The notes: a model not told the origin generated them from the letters alone. A stretch of 64,000 nucleotides of DNA from Paraphoma chrysanthemicola (GCA_020744225.1 JAGMWG010000001.1:2232001-2296000); one strand, 5' to 3'. Counted from the first letter of the stretch, positions 41,397-52,620 are shown. Translations and numbers: made by a program.

Positions 41397-41945
41397 GATG
41401 TTGGATGTTTATATGTGACAAAGGATCAGTGTATATATAAAACGAGTCAGTGCAGGGTAACAATCCCTTTGCTTCGAGAATGATGTCTTATATAAAAGGA
41501 GATGGGCGTACCTTGGGTCAGATAAATACCGTCCTCTGAGATCACATGCCGGATGCGGACGTTTTTCTGGAACAAAGCCACATGAAGAGCAAGCCACTTT
41601 GCAAGGACAATACCCTTGATGCGAATTGGCAACCCTTTGTTGTCAAGCGTGCGGACTTTCGGGGGCAACAAGGTCCCCTGTCGTTGTGATATTCAGATAT
41701 GTAGGTTGTGTACAAGTGAACAAATATGTGGATTGGCTGAGATGAAAACAAATGGGTATTGAACATATCTACCAAATGAATACGTATCACGGCGCCAATG
41801 CGCTATGCGAGCCCAATCAGAAAGCTGAACGATGTCTTGGAAAATGCCTCATGGTTCGTAAAGACCAAGACTCTAGACGCTGGCGTCACTTCAGTCTGGT
41901 GCTTCCAAGCGTAGAAATGCAGTCAAGTATGGATAACTGAGTGCT
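41397..41945. other. Intergenic region, no gene seen
   Basis: This is the 5' flank of the second lysine-rich gene and the 3' flank of EXO1. No credible coding sequence is seen. Confidence 0.4.
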
Positions 41946-44214
41946 TCACCCAGGGAACGCAAACCGTGCGAGACTGAACATGGGCTTGCGAGGTGAACAG
42001 TCGCTCTCTGCCTCGCTATCAGGCACAAGAAGATCTTCGCTGCCTTTGAGCGACGATCGCCGTCTCTTATGGAGTGTAATCGGAGGAGGCGAGCTGGCAG
42101 CGACAACCACTTCGGCCCCCATCGCGGCCCAGGCTGAGTCATGAATCTCCGGCTCTTCGGATGCTGGCAAGTTTATCGCGCAAGGTAGTGGTTCGTTGAC
42201 AGATTCTACATCTGCGTCAATGTGAGGCGCTAAGCACCTCCATGCTTCAGTGTTGCGTCTACGCGGTAGTGACTTGGCCGATTGAGGTGCATCAGACGCT
42301 GGTTTGCCTGATTCTTTGTATGTAAATCGATTTCGCAGGTCGTCCATCTGAGAGGAGATTGCTGCACTGAACATAGTCTGAGGTTCCGGGCTGCCATGCG
42401 AGGATGCCGGTGTAATCGCGCCCGCCGTATCTTGAGATTGATCAGTACTGGTGTTGGAGGTAGCGGACGATTGCGAGTCGCTGGCGATGCTACACCGCAC
42501 AGAGTCTGAGAAGATCCGAAGCTTCTTCTTCGGCTGAAATGCCACCTCCTCCAGATCTGCAGCTTCGGCCATAGCTTCATGAAGCGAATCATCTGAGTAT
42601 AGATCGAAGTCATGTGTGGTCTTCCTCTGTCCATTTTTACTTGGACGAAGTGATGGACTAGGCTCCGGTGCCGACGATGCGAAGAACTGGCTTCGCACAA
42701 CACTCCCACTGGCCACAGCAGGAGCGTCCGTCGGATTGTCAGAACACAGCCTCTGTCTCTTAGATGGGTGTGGCGCAGATCGCCTGCCTCCACTGGGAGC
42801 TGATATGGTTCTTCGCGCAGGTTGTGGCGCAGTACTGGGAAGAAGAGATGACGACTGTAATCGGGATAGGGGTGCAGGTACGGCTGGCCAGCCACGGCTA
42901 TTCTGCTGTTGTTCGAGCAGTGCTCGTTGGCTCGGTGATGGCGTGAAGCAATTGGGATCGAGCTCGGCCAAAGGCGTCCGCCTGGGCTTGAAGAATGAAT
43001 CAATGGGTTTGCTGCCCTTCAAATCCGGGGTCTGAACAGTTGCGGAAGATCGTCGTGCAGGTGCCAATGGTTTCCCCATCAATTTACTGTTGGTGGCAAC
43101 ACTCATCGGCAGCTTTGTGCGTGGATACAGATCGCCTTTTGCTACCCCTGCAGCGAGATGTGCAGGTACTTCCTCTCCCAGAAACGGCATGTCCGTTATG
43201 TTGACTCCTTCGGGTACAGGAGTGAGGTTGACGAGCCTGTTCTCCAGTGGACAGAAGACCCACTGAAACATGAAGGTCTTCTCTGCTTGATCGAAGTCTG
43301 CCAGAAATCCTGGCGGGACTTTGAGCTTGCCGTCGAATTGGGCCGCTTTGACGAGTCGGTCGACTGTCTTGTGCTTTCGAAGCATTCGGTGCGCCGTCTT
43401 GAGTCCAAGTCCGCCGATGCCTGGCAAGTAATCGCAGCCGCTCAGGATTGCCATCCTACGGAAGTCGGCGTCAGACCAACCCACGAGGCTGACCTCCCTA
43501 CACGCGGTGAAGTGGCTGCGGTTGATTTCTACACAGTCGCCGTGCTTGTCCAGCTTGGTTATCAAACACCTGACTCCGAAAACGAGGAGATCTGAATCCT
43601 CGGACAAGACGCCGTCAATGATGCCTTTGCGCTCCAGGTAGGCCATTTGAGAGTCTGCCTCGTATGGTGCGACGACATACTGGATGTTGTGGTGCTTGAG
43701 CTCGTCGATAAAGGCTCGCGCCATTTCCGGGGTGACGTCAACAGCCTTCTGCAACTCAAGCTGGGCCTGTGAGGTCTTGCCGACCTTCAGCAGCTCGAGC
43801 CCCAGTCTCCTGCCTTCCCTTCTCCTTTCGCGCCTGTCCTTCTCGGTGCCAGCCTTGCTCGGCAAGTTGTCTCCGTCGAAGATGATGTATGGGGTGATGC
43901 CGAAGTGGATGAGCATGCGGACGCGGTTCATGCAAAAGTCGACATACCTAGCTGCTGGTCAGTCGGGGATAGCGAGGGGAGGGGGCCTGGCTGCGACGCA
44001 CTTTCGCGTGGGCTTCTCGAGGGCCAGTTCAATGGCACAGGCAGCGGTTCCACGGTGCAGCCAGCCATATGCGTCGACGCCGATGGTCTTGCCCTCGAAC
44101 CTCTTGAGATTGCATGGCTTGTGGATCGACTTGAGCAGCGGGAGAAGACCTGTGGCATGGTATGGTCAGCATCGGTCCCAGAGGTGCGGCAGCATACCGA
44201 CCAGAGATGCCCAT
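41946..44214 (-). CDS. EXO1: Exonuclease 1 (Exo1), Rad2/XPG family
   Basis: Three exons: 44214-44202 (13 nt, MGIS plus one base), 44149-44002 and 43947-41946, giving 720 aa. It is a 5'-3' exonuclease and flap endonuclease in mismatch repair, DNA-end resection and recombination. Metal-binding acidic residues fall at canonical positions: D30 in IGVDAYGWLHRG, D78 in IIFDGD, E150 and D152 in YEADSQ, D171 and D173 in SEDSDLLVFG, and D226 in SGCDYLPG. The helix-hairpin-helix region GIGGLGLKTAHRML follows. From ~350 onward the protein is disordered, with basic and Ser/Pro stretches that in relatives bind mismatch-repair partners. The first intron uses a GTCGGT donor, supported by the conserved MGISGLLPLLK sequence it restores. 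It shares a divergent promoter with TMA16. Confidence 0.95.
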
Positions 44215-44234
44215 ATTGGTTTCCGTTGCCGCTC

Positions 44235-44240
44235 ACGCGT
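44235..44240. promoter_or_regulatory. MCB-like ACGCGT box between EXO1 and TMA16
   Basis: A perfect palindromic ACGCGT sits 21 bp before the EXO1 ATG within the 337-bp divergent intergenic region. ACGCGT is the MBF binding core of G1/S genes in fungi. Its closeness to the start codon means it could lie in the transcribed leader, so function is uncertain. Confidence 0.4.
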
Positions 44241-44551
44241 CAGGCGCAGGCAGAGGCTCAACTATTGCTGCTATTGTCTCATGTTGACATGTGGCAGAGG
44301 TGCAGGGAAAGTTCTGGGGCGCCTGTTGCAAACGAACTTGTAGAGAGTCCCGCGATGAAAGCTGCGCTCTCGCTGCCGTGCTGTGTCCATCGCGATGCAC
44401 ACTGGAGGGCAGGTACGCGCCGCGCTAGCAGGGTTCCTTGTCCGACGTCAAGTTAGCGCCATCCTAAATAAACCTCCGACCCCCGATCGGTATACAAAAT
44501 TTCTGTGAAGGAGACAAACACAAAGTCCGCCAACACTCGCAAACTGCCAAC

Positions 44552-45139
44552 ATGGTCAGCAACCGCCTCGATAAAGTAACCAAACAAATCCGGAAAAAGA
44601 AGGGCAAGAACCCCAACCTGCACGAAGGCAGCAGAGATACCCAGCGCCTCCAATCAGCTGCAGCCCGAGATGACAAGCTCAATCGCCTGTCCTCATTGAG
44701 AGAAAAGCAAAATCGGCATTACTGTGGGTGAGGAGATGTGCTTTCCCAGTGAGATGAACTAACTGGGATAGTGATGAGGATCAAGTCATTCCAGTCTTAC
44801 ACCACAGAACATGAATTGCCTCTCAACATTCCCGAGATCCAGGCCATGATTGAGGACTACCTAGGCCGCGACGATGAAGAGGTGCTGAAGCTGAAGGCGG
44901 AGCGACGGCCGGGCCGTCCCGCTAGTACTCGCCAGACGCTACTTGAGCAGAACCAGGCCACTGAACAAGGCGAGTACGCCTCAGGTTTCTGGGTGCCCGA
45001 TCTTGAAGATGGCGACAACCTGAAGAAGCTGAAAGATTGGAACGGTCAGTGGTCCGGACTGGCAACGCTCAAATTTGCGCGCATTTCCAAAGAAGGAGTG
45101 AAGAAAGAGAGCAGCTTTCCACCAAAAGGCATGTCTTGA
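44552..45139 (+). CDS. TMA16: Translation-machinery-associated protein 16 (Tma16)
   Basis: Two exons, 44552-44723 and 44772-45139, with a 48-nt intron, giving 179 aa. The basic N-terminus MVSNRLDKVTKQIRKKKGKN and HEGSRDTQRLQSAAARDDKL are characteristic of Tma16. The second exon contains DYLGRDDEEVLKLKAERRPG, then GEYASGFWVPDLEDGDN and WNGQWSGLATLKFARI, the conserved C-terminal core. Tma16 associates with pre-60S particles and acts in large-subunit biogenesis. Divergent from EXO1. Confidence 0.9.
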
Positions 45140-45693
45140 ATGGCGCTCCAATGGGTGGTCCAATGGCATTACGCTCCTTCGCGGCCTTTGCATTTGCCTG
45201 TTTCGCTTCGTAAGAATGGCTTAACGAGGCCATGGGAGATGAGCTTTCAGCGCGGGACAGTTATGAAGATATGCTCAGGCGCACTTCTCCAAATGCCTAC
45301 GATGTGATGGAACGAAGACACATGGTTCTCAATGTGCAAAGAATCCCCCGGGGATGGCTCGGATATGTGCGAAGACCCATGCCACCGCAGGCGGCGCGGT
45401 GCGGTGAAGACAGAGCCACTGAATTACACAGAAGATGAGGGCACCATACGTTACAGCTCCGATAGCGCATCGAAGCAGGCCTACGCAAGCCTTATATCTT
45501 GCAATAGTCGCGATATAATCTCCTTGCTGGCGATGTGAGTCTCTTTTATCTTATAAAAGCCTTCATTCGACTCGGATCACGGTCCACTAAGACGCATATC
45601 TCTGATATTCGTAGATCATCGACATATGTATGAATTCATCTACTGCACAGGCCATAAGCTTGCTATTCGCGGCCGTTGCGTGCAAAGTGCCTT
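45140..45693. other. Intergenic region, no gene assigned
   Basis: This is the convergent region between TMA16 and the ABM-fold gene. A plus-strand frame at 45232-45438 (MGDELSARDSYEDMLRR…) looks moderately protein-like but is short and matches nothing I know. Confidence 0.4.
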
Positions 45694-46465
45694 CTAAGCG
45701 TGCCTTACAAACGCAACATGATGCACCGCAATCTTCTTCGTGCCACCCCTCAAGAGCGGGACGACCTTTGTAAAATCCTCAGTCTTCCGAAACTCCATGT
45801 GCGCACCCACACTTGGCCATCCAATAAACCCCGCAAATACCTTGCTCTCCTCGCCATCTAGGTCGCGTGGCTCAACCGACCAGCCGCCTGTCAAGCCTGT
45901 CATCGTGCGTAAGTACTGCACAAGCTTACAAAATATGCTTAGAACATGACGTACCTTGCACCTGCACTCCCGGAATCTCGGCAGCTGCATCGCCAAACTT
46001 CTTCCATCCGTGTTCAGCGTACTTGGCCTGATCTGCGTCGGACGCGAAGTATGCTGCGATGCATTCCGTGACCGCTGCATCAAGTGCATTCGTCCCCTCG
46101 AGGAGGTTGGCATGAAAGATATCCGGTGGGCCTGAGAGGATGTTGCCAATCCTCTCTAGAAAGGGCTGATATTCTGGCTTTTGTTGAAAAGCTTCGTGAT
46201 TGTCGATTGAGTGCCATGCTTAAGGATCAGAGTCAGCATGACTTGGATTACGCGTTTTCGACGAAGAGGGGACCTGCGACGCACTTATGACCATTTGAAA
46301 AATTGATGGATGTTCAATTTGCTTTCCATGGTAGAGTGACTTCAAGCCATCTTGTTTGGCAATGGTATCGAGTGTCGCTGTCAGAATGGCCTTCGCTTCA
46401 CCGTCCTCGATATTGATGCCTTCTTTGAGTGGCAGATAGCACACCTCAGTAGCTTCACTAGACAT
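45694..46465 (-). CDS. Dimeric alpha/beta-barrel (ABM-like) protein
   Basis: Three exons: 46465-46285, 46218-45955, 45896-45694; all phase 1, closing to 215 aa from MSSEATEVCYLPLKEGINIE. The sequence reads as two ferredoxin-like halves. The first contains ILTATLDTIAKQDGLKSLYH, WHSIDNHEAFQQKPEYQPFL and a helix ending IGNI. The second contains VQGLTGGWSVEPRDLDG, FIGWPSVGAHMEFRKTEDF and a final strand IAVHHVAFV. This pattern (strand, helix with W.S…H..F) is that of the ABM/Dabb superfamily of small monooxygenases and stress proteins. Heme or flavin binding cannot be predicted. No signal peptide; probably cytosolic. Confidence 0.65.
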
Positions 46466-46844
46466 GGTGATTTCAAAGTAGAGGTTGATGGACTTGAGCA
46501 AATTGTTCGGGTTACTTTGTACACATACCTCATGCCATGCAAACGACCTCGGGACGTGATTCAACGTGCTGCGGGGCGCTCGCAGTGGTGTCGGGCCCGA
46601 CTTTCCGCCAGCGACGCTTCCGAGAATCACGTCGAATGGCTCGCAGATCACACTGATTACTCAAGCTTCTCATTGTCAAGAATGTAATTATATGCATCCG
46701 CCGTGCCCTGGTGTCTTTTAGGTATAGTAGCTGCACACTCTAAACTACATTTCTGCGTTCCATGCCCAATGTCAAAACCCATACGCTATCCAAACACTAT
46801 GCAAACGCTTAATCATACACCATCGTGTGTTGTATCTCAGCAGA
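46466..46844. other. Intergenic region, no gene seen
   Basis: This holds the promoter region of the ABM-like gene and the 3' flank of the nucleoporin gene, both on the minus strand. Confidence 0.4.
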
Positions 46845-49800
46845 TCAATGGACCTTGGTGTTCTTTATGCCACGTGCGATCAAGGCCTTTTTTAAGCCTG
46901 CAGCAACCTCCTTCCGCCGTCTTGCTGTCTCGCGCAAGCTGTCAATATGGTCGTCAACGAGATCACTCATGCGAGCAAGCTCAATGCCTGATGATGGGCT
47001 GCCATCGGGCGTGTAGTAGAGCCCGTATCCATTACCCGCGGTTGGAGTCGTCTCTACTTCCGGCGTCAGCGCGCGACGATTCAACTCGCTCAAGCTCATC
47101 TTGCTGCGATTCGTTGGCGGCGTGGCGAAGGGCGATTCAGCTATGCTGTTGCGGAGGCTTGTGCCTCTCGATCGACGAGGCGTGCCCAAGGTACGTGATG
47201 AGGACGAAGAAGGTCGGCTTGGCTCTGCAAGACCAACCTTGCGCATTTGCGACTCGATAAGCGTGATGTCGTTATTGCGCTTCTCGGCTAGAGCTGTCAT
47301 CTTGATGATTGTCTTCTTCACCGCATCGACGGTAGGCACAGAGCCAGCCTTGCCGTTCTGAGCATTGTACGATGCTAGGCGTGATCGGAGGAGAATCGTT
47401 GCCTCTTCTGCTTGGCTAAGCAATGTTAAAAGGCGAGCATACTCAACGCGAAGCTCTTTCTGCTTGTCCGACATCTCCTTCGTCAATGGCGCCTTCCGTG
47501 ACGCCTCAACCTTGTCAGGATCCTTGCGATTGATGATCTGGCGGCGAATGTCATTGAGGCGGGTCATGAGCTTAGCTTTCTCACGAAGCAGACGTCCAAG
47601 CTGGCCAAGCTTCCCGAGAACATCCTGCACACGACCACTATCAAGGCCATCTTCAAGCTCGCCTTCGAGGGATCGTAAGCCTTCTATCTCGCCCAATGCC
47701 CATTGCTCAAACCAAGCACCATCTTCGCCTTCATCCTCGACATCCTCTAGTGTCTGTTTGTTGATTTTATGGCCAGGTTGGGCATGCTTGTGATACTCAG
47801 TGAAGGACTTCATCGACCGTGCATTCCAGCCCAACGCGTCGATCATGCCATTGATGTCTTTGTAAATCATTTCAATTTGCGCTGCGTGTCCAGTCTTGCT
47901 TCCCGACTTGCCCGTGTAGTTTTGATATGCGACGAATTCTTCCAACGTCCGGCTTGGCTCTACTGCGCGTGAAAGTTGCTCGCGCATGCGTTCGTCTTCT
48001 TCGTCCTCCAGATCGAAGACCTCGGGCTGTGGAGTTGGAGGCTTGGTCTGTTGTATCGAAGCACTGAGAGAGGATCCCGGGCGTGCGATGGGTTCTCGAC
48101 GTGTTCGAATAGAAGAAGCGGACGTAGAGCGGACTGGACTTGGCGAGCGAAGACTCTCCTGGTTGCGGTTGGCAGGTGGGGGAAACAATGGCTTCGCGGG
48201 CGATGGGTCTGCTCCGTTCCTACCCAGAGACAAGGGGACCTTCTGGGTGGGCTGTCCGAAGAGTGAAGATGGCTGTGCTGGCCGGGACTGCTGACCGAAG
48301 AGCGCAGGCTGTGGACCAGGTTTGGCAGCAGGAGGGGTCGGAGCAGAAGGGAAGACGCGGGGTGACTGATTCACACTGTCTTGGAAGTTCCACCCAGCCT
48401 GTTTCTGCGGCCCTCGTGAGGCCGTCGGTGGCGATGAGTCTCCAGCCTCTTCGTCCTCGTCTGCCTCCCCGGACTGTTCGTCATCGTCCTCTACGGAGAA
48501 CTCGCTGTCTTCGTCGCCATCATCCTTGTCGATTGGCGATGCTTCGGGTGACGAGCTCGGAGCCTCAACTTTGACGCCGGGGCTTCCAGCTAGGGGTGGA
48601 AGATCGTCGTCTGCTTGTTGAGATGGGTTCGTTGTCAAAAAATCTGGTGGAAGAGGGGCATCATCTGAAGTCTCCACGTTCGGCGTTGGTGCTTTCGGTG
48701 CAGATTTCTCTTTTCCTGGGGTGTCATTTGCAAAAAGTCCCTTTTGTTGCCTTGGCGGCGAAGCTGGCGTTGTGGAAAGGTCATTCAAGGCGCCCTTGTT
48801 GGCGTCTTTTGCCGGCGTGACGGGAGATTTAGAACGGCCACTGCCGAGTGCAGAAGCGAAGTCACCCCCCAGGAAGGACTCTGTAGATGGTGCTGAAGGC
48901 TTTGGTAGGTCGTCTTTTGCGGTGCCGTCGCTCTTAAAAGTACTTCCCAGCTTAAACCCTTCCGCGAGACCAAAAAGACCTTTGGCTGGTTGAGGGGGGG
49001 CCTGCGGAGTTGGAGTGGCCTCATCCCGTTGCCTTGTCTCTTCGCTGCTTGTTCCAGATGTTCTTGACTCGAATGACGACGTGTTGAAGGAGGAAGGCTT
49101 GCTTTGCCCGAATCCAAATCCTGAGCCTCCTTGCTGAGCTGGAGTATTTGCCCATGAGGGGAGGGAAGATCCAGCGACCGAGCCCAGTGTGACCGTTGAA
49201 CCACTCGGCTCAGTCTTCAAGCCCGGGAAGCCAGGCTTCGACTGTTGCTGTCCGAGTGACGCGAACCCGGTTTGGCTGCTGTTAGTACTGCCGAAGCTCG
49301 AGAAGCCAGAACCTCCACCGCCTTGACCAAATTTGGCAAACCCGGAGGTGCTACTGCTCGCTGCAGCAAAAGGATTGGCTGGGGGTTGTGAAGAAGGAGT
49401 GGCTTGTGAGGCAGAAGCCCATGGCGAGACCTTACTGCCCAATCCGCCTGCGGCACCGAATCCGACTCCTGCAGCTCCCCCCATTACTGAAGGAGATCCG
49501 AATGCAGGTGCTGCAGGTTTGTCTGGAGCAGGTGTTGTGGACCCAAAGGGATGAGACGATTTCGAGAGGAACGGCGGGGTGGAGCCCAGACCGGGCGAAC
49601 CAAACGAGGGCACTGAAGGTCCTGAAGGCGCCCCGAAAGTAGCAGCCGATTTCGCGAACATCCCAGTGCCAGTAGCACTTGGGACTGCTGGTGTCGAGGG
49701 CTGTCCAAACACGGACTGTGGCTGAGCCGAGCTAGAAGGCACTGGGGAAGAGGGAGCCATCGTCCTTGGTGCTTGTCCGGTTTGTCTTTGCTGGTCGGCT

Positions 49801-51215
49801 TCAGCAATTATGCCTGGAAAGCGCGTCCCAGCCTCGATGGACTTGTTCCACACCACCCACCAAGCCATGAGGACACCCTGGTGAGTAAGGACCATGTAAG
49901 CGGGAAGCGGATGCGGCGCCTCGGTGATTTCTTCAAGCGTTGTGATGGGCCGTAGAATCTTCTCAGTGGCAGAGAGATCTAATGCCTCACCCACAAGAAC
50001 ACTGTCGCCTTCTTCACCGAACACAAGTCGCGGCACAGCTGCCTTCTTGGTGTCTTCAGCAGGGCTCAGCACCCATTTGCCATATTGCGCCTCTTTCTGC
50101 TCGGCCGACAGGGGTTTACTGGAGCTGGAGATCATCTCGATGGCGTCCGTATGGGAGGTTGTGATGATAAGCAGATCGTCGAGGTCTGGTTCCCATTTCT
50201 GCAGACGCGTAGCTGAGAAGCGTGAAGGCAAGTCCCGCGATGGGCCTTGGGTCGAGGTCAGAAGCGGGTCCCATATTGTGGGGTGAAATTCGAATTTGTT
50301 CCAGGTCTTGTCACATTCGACGATGTGGTACTTGTTGTCTTGGTCGTCGCTAGTCCCGTTTGGCTTGGGGCTGTGGACGAGAAGCATCTCTGTATTCTTC
50401 AGCCAGGCGAGCCCGGTCACCTCGTAGTTATCCTCCAGACCTGGCGGGCATGGTATAGTGCCCTTGAGCTCTCCTGTGCTCATATAGATGGAGGTGGTGC
50501 CGTCCTGCAGTCCAGCGGCCACAGCTTTGCCCTTGCTGCTCCAAGTCGCGCAAGACACCCCGTCGTTCTTAATGGTCAGAGTGCCCCCCTCGGCAATGTC
50601 AACGATACAAAGCTTGCCCGACTGCAGGACCACAGCCATGTAGTGCTCGAACTCTGCCATTGGGTTTGGCTGCAGTGAACGCACTGCAACGCCGTCGGTC
50701 TCAATCTTCCTCTCCGGTGCTTGATTCCCTTGCATGAGTGTGGCGACATTGAAGACTGCAAGTGCGCCCTGGTCTTCCGCCGAGACGACCAGAAATTCGC
50801 CGTTTGTGGAGAAGACGACATGTCGGAGCGGTGGAAGACCCAACGTGATGGAGACGTCCGGCGTGAAGTCTGCAATGACATCCCACTCGCCAGCTTTGCT
50901 GCCAAAGGCCTTGCGGACCTTGTCGGTGGAGGTGATGACCAGCGCATCTGGGCCGGCGGCTGCGAGGAGGCCGGGCTTGGAGGCGATGGACAGGAGGGTC
51001 GCGCAAGCGGGCGGGACGTGGTCAGCCGGCCATGGCTTGGGGAGGATCTTGAGCTTCTTTGGGCCCTCGGCGCCCTGTCCCAGAGCGCGGAAGCCCAGAT
51101 GCTGCGGGACGATTAGCTGTCTTGGTGGTGAACAAACATGGGCGCGAGACGATACCTCTGTCTGGAACTCCTCAATCTCGCCGCCCACCGCGATGGTCGG
51201 CGCGGCGGCAGACAT
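46845..51215 (-). CDS. NUP159: Nuclear pore protein Nup159/Nup214-like
   Basis: Single exon, 1456 aa from MSAAAPTIAVGGEIEE; in-frame sequence upstream has no ATG. Residues ~1-470 form a WD-like beta-propeller (LPPLRHVVFSTNGEFLVVSA, VTGLAWLKNTEMLLVHSP). The central ~500-950 region is rich in FG repeats of FG, GFG and SxFG type (SVFGQPS, GFGAAGG, GFASLGQ), which bind transport receptors. An acidic disordered stretch follows (EDSEFSVEDDDEQSGEADED). Residues ~1130-1370 are helical/coiled coil (IEMIYKDINGMIDALGWNAR, LGQLGRLLREKAKLMTRLND) and correspond to the Nup82-Nsp1-binding tail. It acts on the cytoplasmic face of the pore in mRNA export. A 39-nt in-phase GT…AG near 51130-51170 was considered too short to be an intron. 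Confidence 0.87.
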   Translation of the reverse strand: MSAAAPTIAVGGEIEEFQTEVSSRAHVCSPPRQLIVPQHLGFRALGQGAEGPKKLKILPKPWPADHVPPACATLLSIASKPGLLAAAGPDALVITSTDKVRKAFGSKAGEWDVIADFTPDVSITLGLPPLRHVVFSTNGEFLVVSAEDQGALAVFNVATLMQGNQAPERKIETDGVAVRSLQPNPMAEFEHYMAVVLQSGKLCIVDIAEGGTLTIKNDGVSCATWSSKGKAVAAGLQDGTTSIYMSTGELKGTIPCPPGLEDNYEVTGLAWLKNTEMLLVHSPKPNGTSDDQDNKYHIVECDKTWNKFEFHPTIWDPLLTSTQGPSRDLPSRFSATRLQKWEPDLDDLLIITTSHTDAIEMISSSSKPLSAEQKEAQYGKWVLSPAEDTKKAAVPRLVFGEEGDSVLVGEALDLSATEKILRPITTLEEITEAPHPLPAYMVLTHQGVLMAWWVVWNKSIEAGTRFPGIIAEADQQRQTGQAPRTMAPSSPVPSSSAQPQSVFGQPSTPAVPSATGTGMFAKSAATFGAPSGPSVPSFGSPGLGSTPPFLSKSSHPFGSTTPAPDKPAAPAFGSPSVMGGAAGVGFGAAGGLGSKVSPWASASQATPSSQPPANPFAAASSSTSGFAKFGQGGGGSGFSSFGSTNSSQTGFASLGQQQSKPGFPGLKTEPSGSTVTLGSVAGSSLPSWANTPAQQGGSGFGFGQSKPSSFNTSSFESRTSGTSSEETRQRDEATPTPQAPPQPAKGLFGLAEGFKLGSTFKSDGTAKDDLPKPSAPSTESFLGGDFASALGSGRSKSPVTPAKDANKGALNDLSTTPASPPRQQKGLFANDTPGKEKSAPKAPTPNVETSDDAPLPPDFLTTNPSQQADDDLPPLAGSPGVKVEAPSSSPEASPIDKDDGDEDSEFSVEDDDEQSGEADEDEEAGDSSPPTASRGPQKQAGWNFQDSVNQSPRVFPSAPTPPAAKPGPQPALFGQQSRPAQPSSLFGQPTQKVPLSLGRNGADPSPAKPLFPPPANRNQESLRSPSPVRSTSASSIRTRREPIARPGSSLSASIQQTKPPTPQPEVFDLEDEEDERMREQLSRAVEPSRTLEEFVAYQNYTGKSGSKTGHAAQIEMIYKDINGMIDALGWNARSMKSFTEYHKHAQPGHKINKQTLEDVEDEGEDGAWFEQWALGEIEGLRSLEGELEDGLDSGRVQDVLGKLGQLGRLLREKAKLMTRLNDIRRQIINRKDPDKVEASRKAPLTKEMSDKQKELRVEYARLLTLLSQAEEATILLRSRLASYNAQNGKAGSVPTVDAVKKTIIKMTALAEKRNNDITLIESQMRKVGLAEPSRPSSSSSRTLGTPRRSRGTSLRNSIAESPFATPPTNRSKMSLSELNRRALTPEVETTPTAGNGYGLYYTPDGSPSSGIELARMSDLVDDHIDSLRETARRRKEVAAGLKKALIARGIKNTKVH

Positions 51216-51714
51216 GGTGTGGAAGGCGGAAGAGAGGCGGGCACGCGTGAAATTGGGCCGCAGAGACTCTCGCGATGGTGTTGTCCGCTTCAGCGTCCGG
51301 GCAAGCTCATCGGAGGCGGAGCGCGTGTGCACGGGCGAGGTGGAAAACGAGCGTGGGTTGAGCCGTGGGGGGCTCGGTCGGAAGAGCTCGAAGCTTTTGT
51401 GGAGAACGGTGCTGGCGCGGTGGTGAGTGCCTGGCGCTCAGAGAGGCAGAGCAGCAAGCACGCGACGGGAGCCTGAGCTTGAGCTGGCCTTCATTGTTGT
51501 CGCGCCCTCTAACAAAGTTGCAGGGATCAGCGCGCCAAGCATCGAGCTCCAGGCACGGCAGCTACGCAACCACGGCAGCTACCTTGCCCTGCACACACAG
51601 ACACGCACACACATCGCCGCCGCCCTCTAAGCCCTCCGACATTCTTCGCTCTCGACGTAGCTGCAATAGAATCCCCCTTGAAGACCGTAGACCCCACCGT
51701 CCCGTGACGACACG
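51216..51714. other. Divergent promoter region NUP159/PUP1
   Basis: About 0.5 kb between two start codons pointing away from each other, with a CA-rich tract at 51591-51613. No gene is seen. Confidence 0.5.
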
Positions 51715-52620
51715 ATGGGCGGCTTCGACTTCTCCAACCACAACCGCAATGCAGCCCTCCATGCCCAGGGTGTTCCGCTGCCCAAGGCAACGAGCACGGG
51801 CACGACCATTGTCGGCTGTCTGTTCAACGGCGGCGTGGTGATTGCAGCAGACACTCGAGCCACCAGCGGGCCCATAGTAGCAGACAAGGTGCGCCCCAGA
51901 CGCCCACCCCGCCGGTGCAAGCAACACCGCTGACATGCTTCGCCATGCTAACCGTGTGCACAGAACTGCGAGAAGCTTCACTACATCTCACCCCACATCT
52001 GGTGCGCCGGCGCCGGAACCGCCGCAGACACCGAGTTCACGACCGCCATCATATCCTCCAACCTTGAGCTACACGCCCTCTCCACGGGCCGCAAGCCCCG
52101 CGTCGTAACCTGCATGACCATGCTGAAGCAGCACCTCTTCCGCCACCAAGGCCACATTGGCGCATATCTCGTCATCGCGGGCGTAGACCCCACCGGCCCG
52201 CACCTCTTCACCGTCCACGCCCACGGCTCGACAGATAAGCTGCCGTACGTGACAATGGGGTCAGGGTCTCTGGCCGCCATGTCTGTCTTCGAGACGCAGT
52301 GGAAGTCAGATCTGTCGCGGGAGGACGCCATCACCCTGTGTGCGAACGCGATCGAGGCCGGTATCTGGAACGATCTGGGTTCGGGAAGCAACGTTGATGT
52401 GGCCGTCATCACCGAGGACAAGACAACGCTGATGAGGAACTTCAAGACCCCCAACACGAGGCAGCCCAAGCAGCGCAACTACCGGTTCCAGAGGGGCACC
52501 ACTGCGGTGCTGAACGAGAAGATCATCACCAAGGAGGAGATCAGCAAGTACGTCACAGTGTCGGAGCTGCAGGACGATAGCGTCACAGCGACTGCAGAGA
52601 CGATGGACGTGGATTCGTAG
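51715..52620 (+). CDS. PUP1: 20S proteasome subunit beta2 (Pup1, beta type-7)
   Basis: Two exons, 51715-51888 and 51964-52620, with a 75-nt intron, giving 276 aa. The propeptide is 29 residues; autocleavage before T30 in STGTTIVGCLFNGGVVIAAD frees the catalytic N-terminal threonine. The conserved D and K of the active site lie in ADTRATSG and VADKNCEKL. Other landmarks are MLKQHLFRHQGHIGAYLVIA and the C-terminal extension KYVTVSELQDD, which embraces the neighbouring subunit. Beta2 provides the trypsin-like activity of the proteasome. Divergent from NUP159. Confidence 0.95.

Noticed and set aside
45232..45438. 68-codon frame MGDELSARDSYEDMLRR…
   Set aside because: Moderately protein-like, but short, without upstream exon evidence or a known family; left unannotated.
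51130..51170. 39-nt GTATCG…CAAGACAG segment in the NUP159 N-terminus as an intron
   Set aside because: Both ends are in phase, but 39 nt is shorter than nearly every other intron here and the segment is open, so I kept it as coding. RNA data could reverse this.
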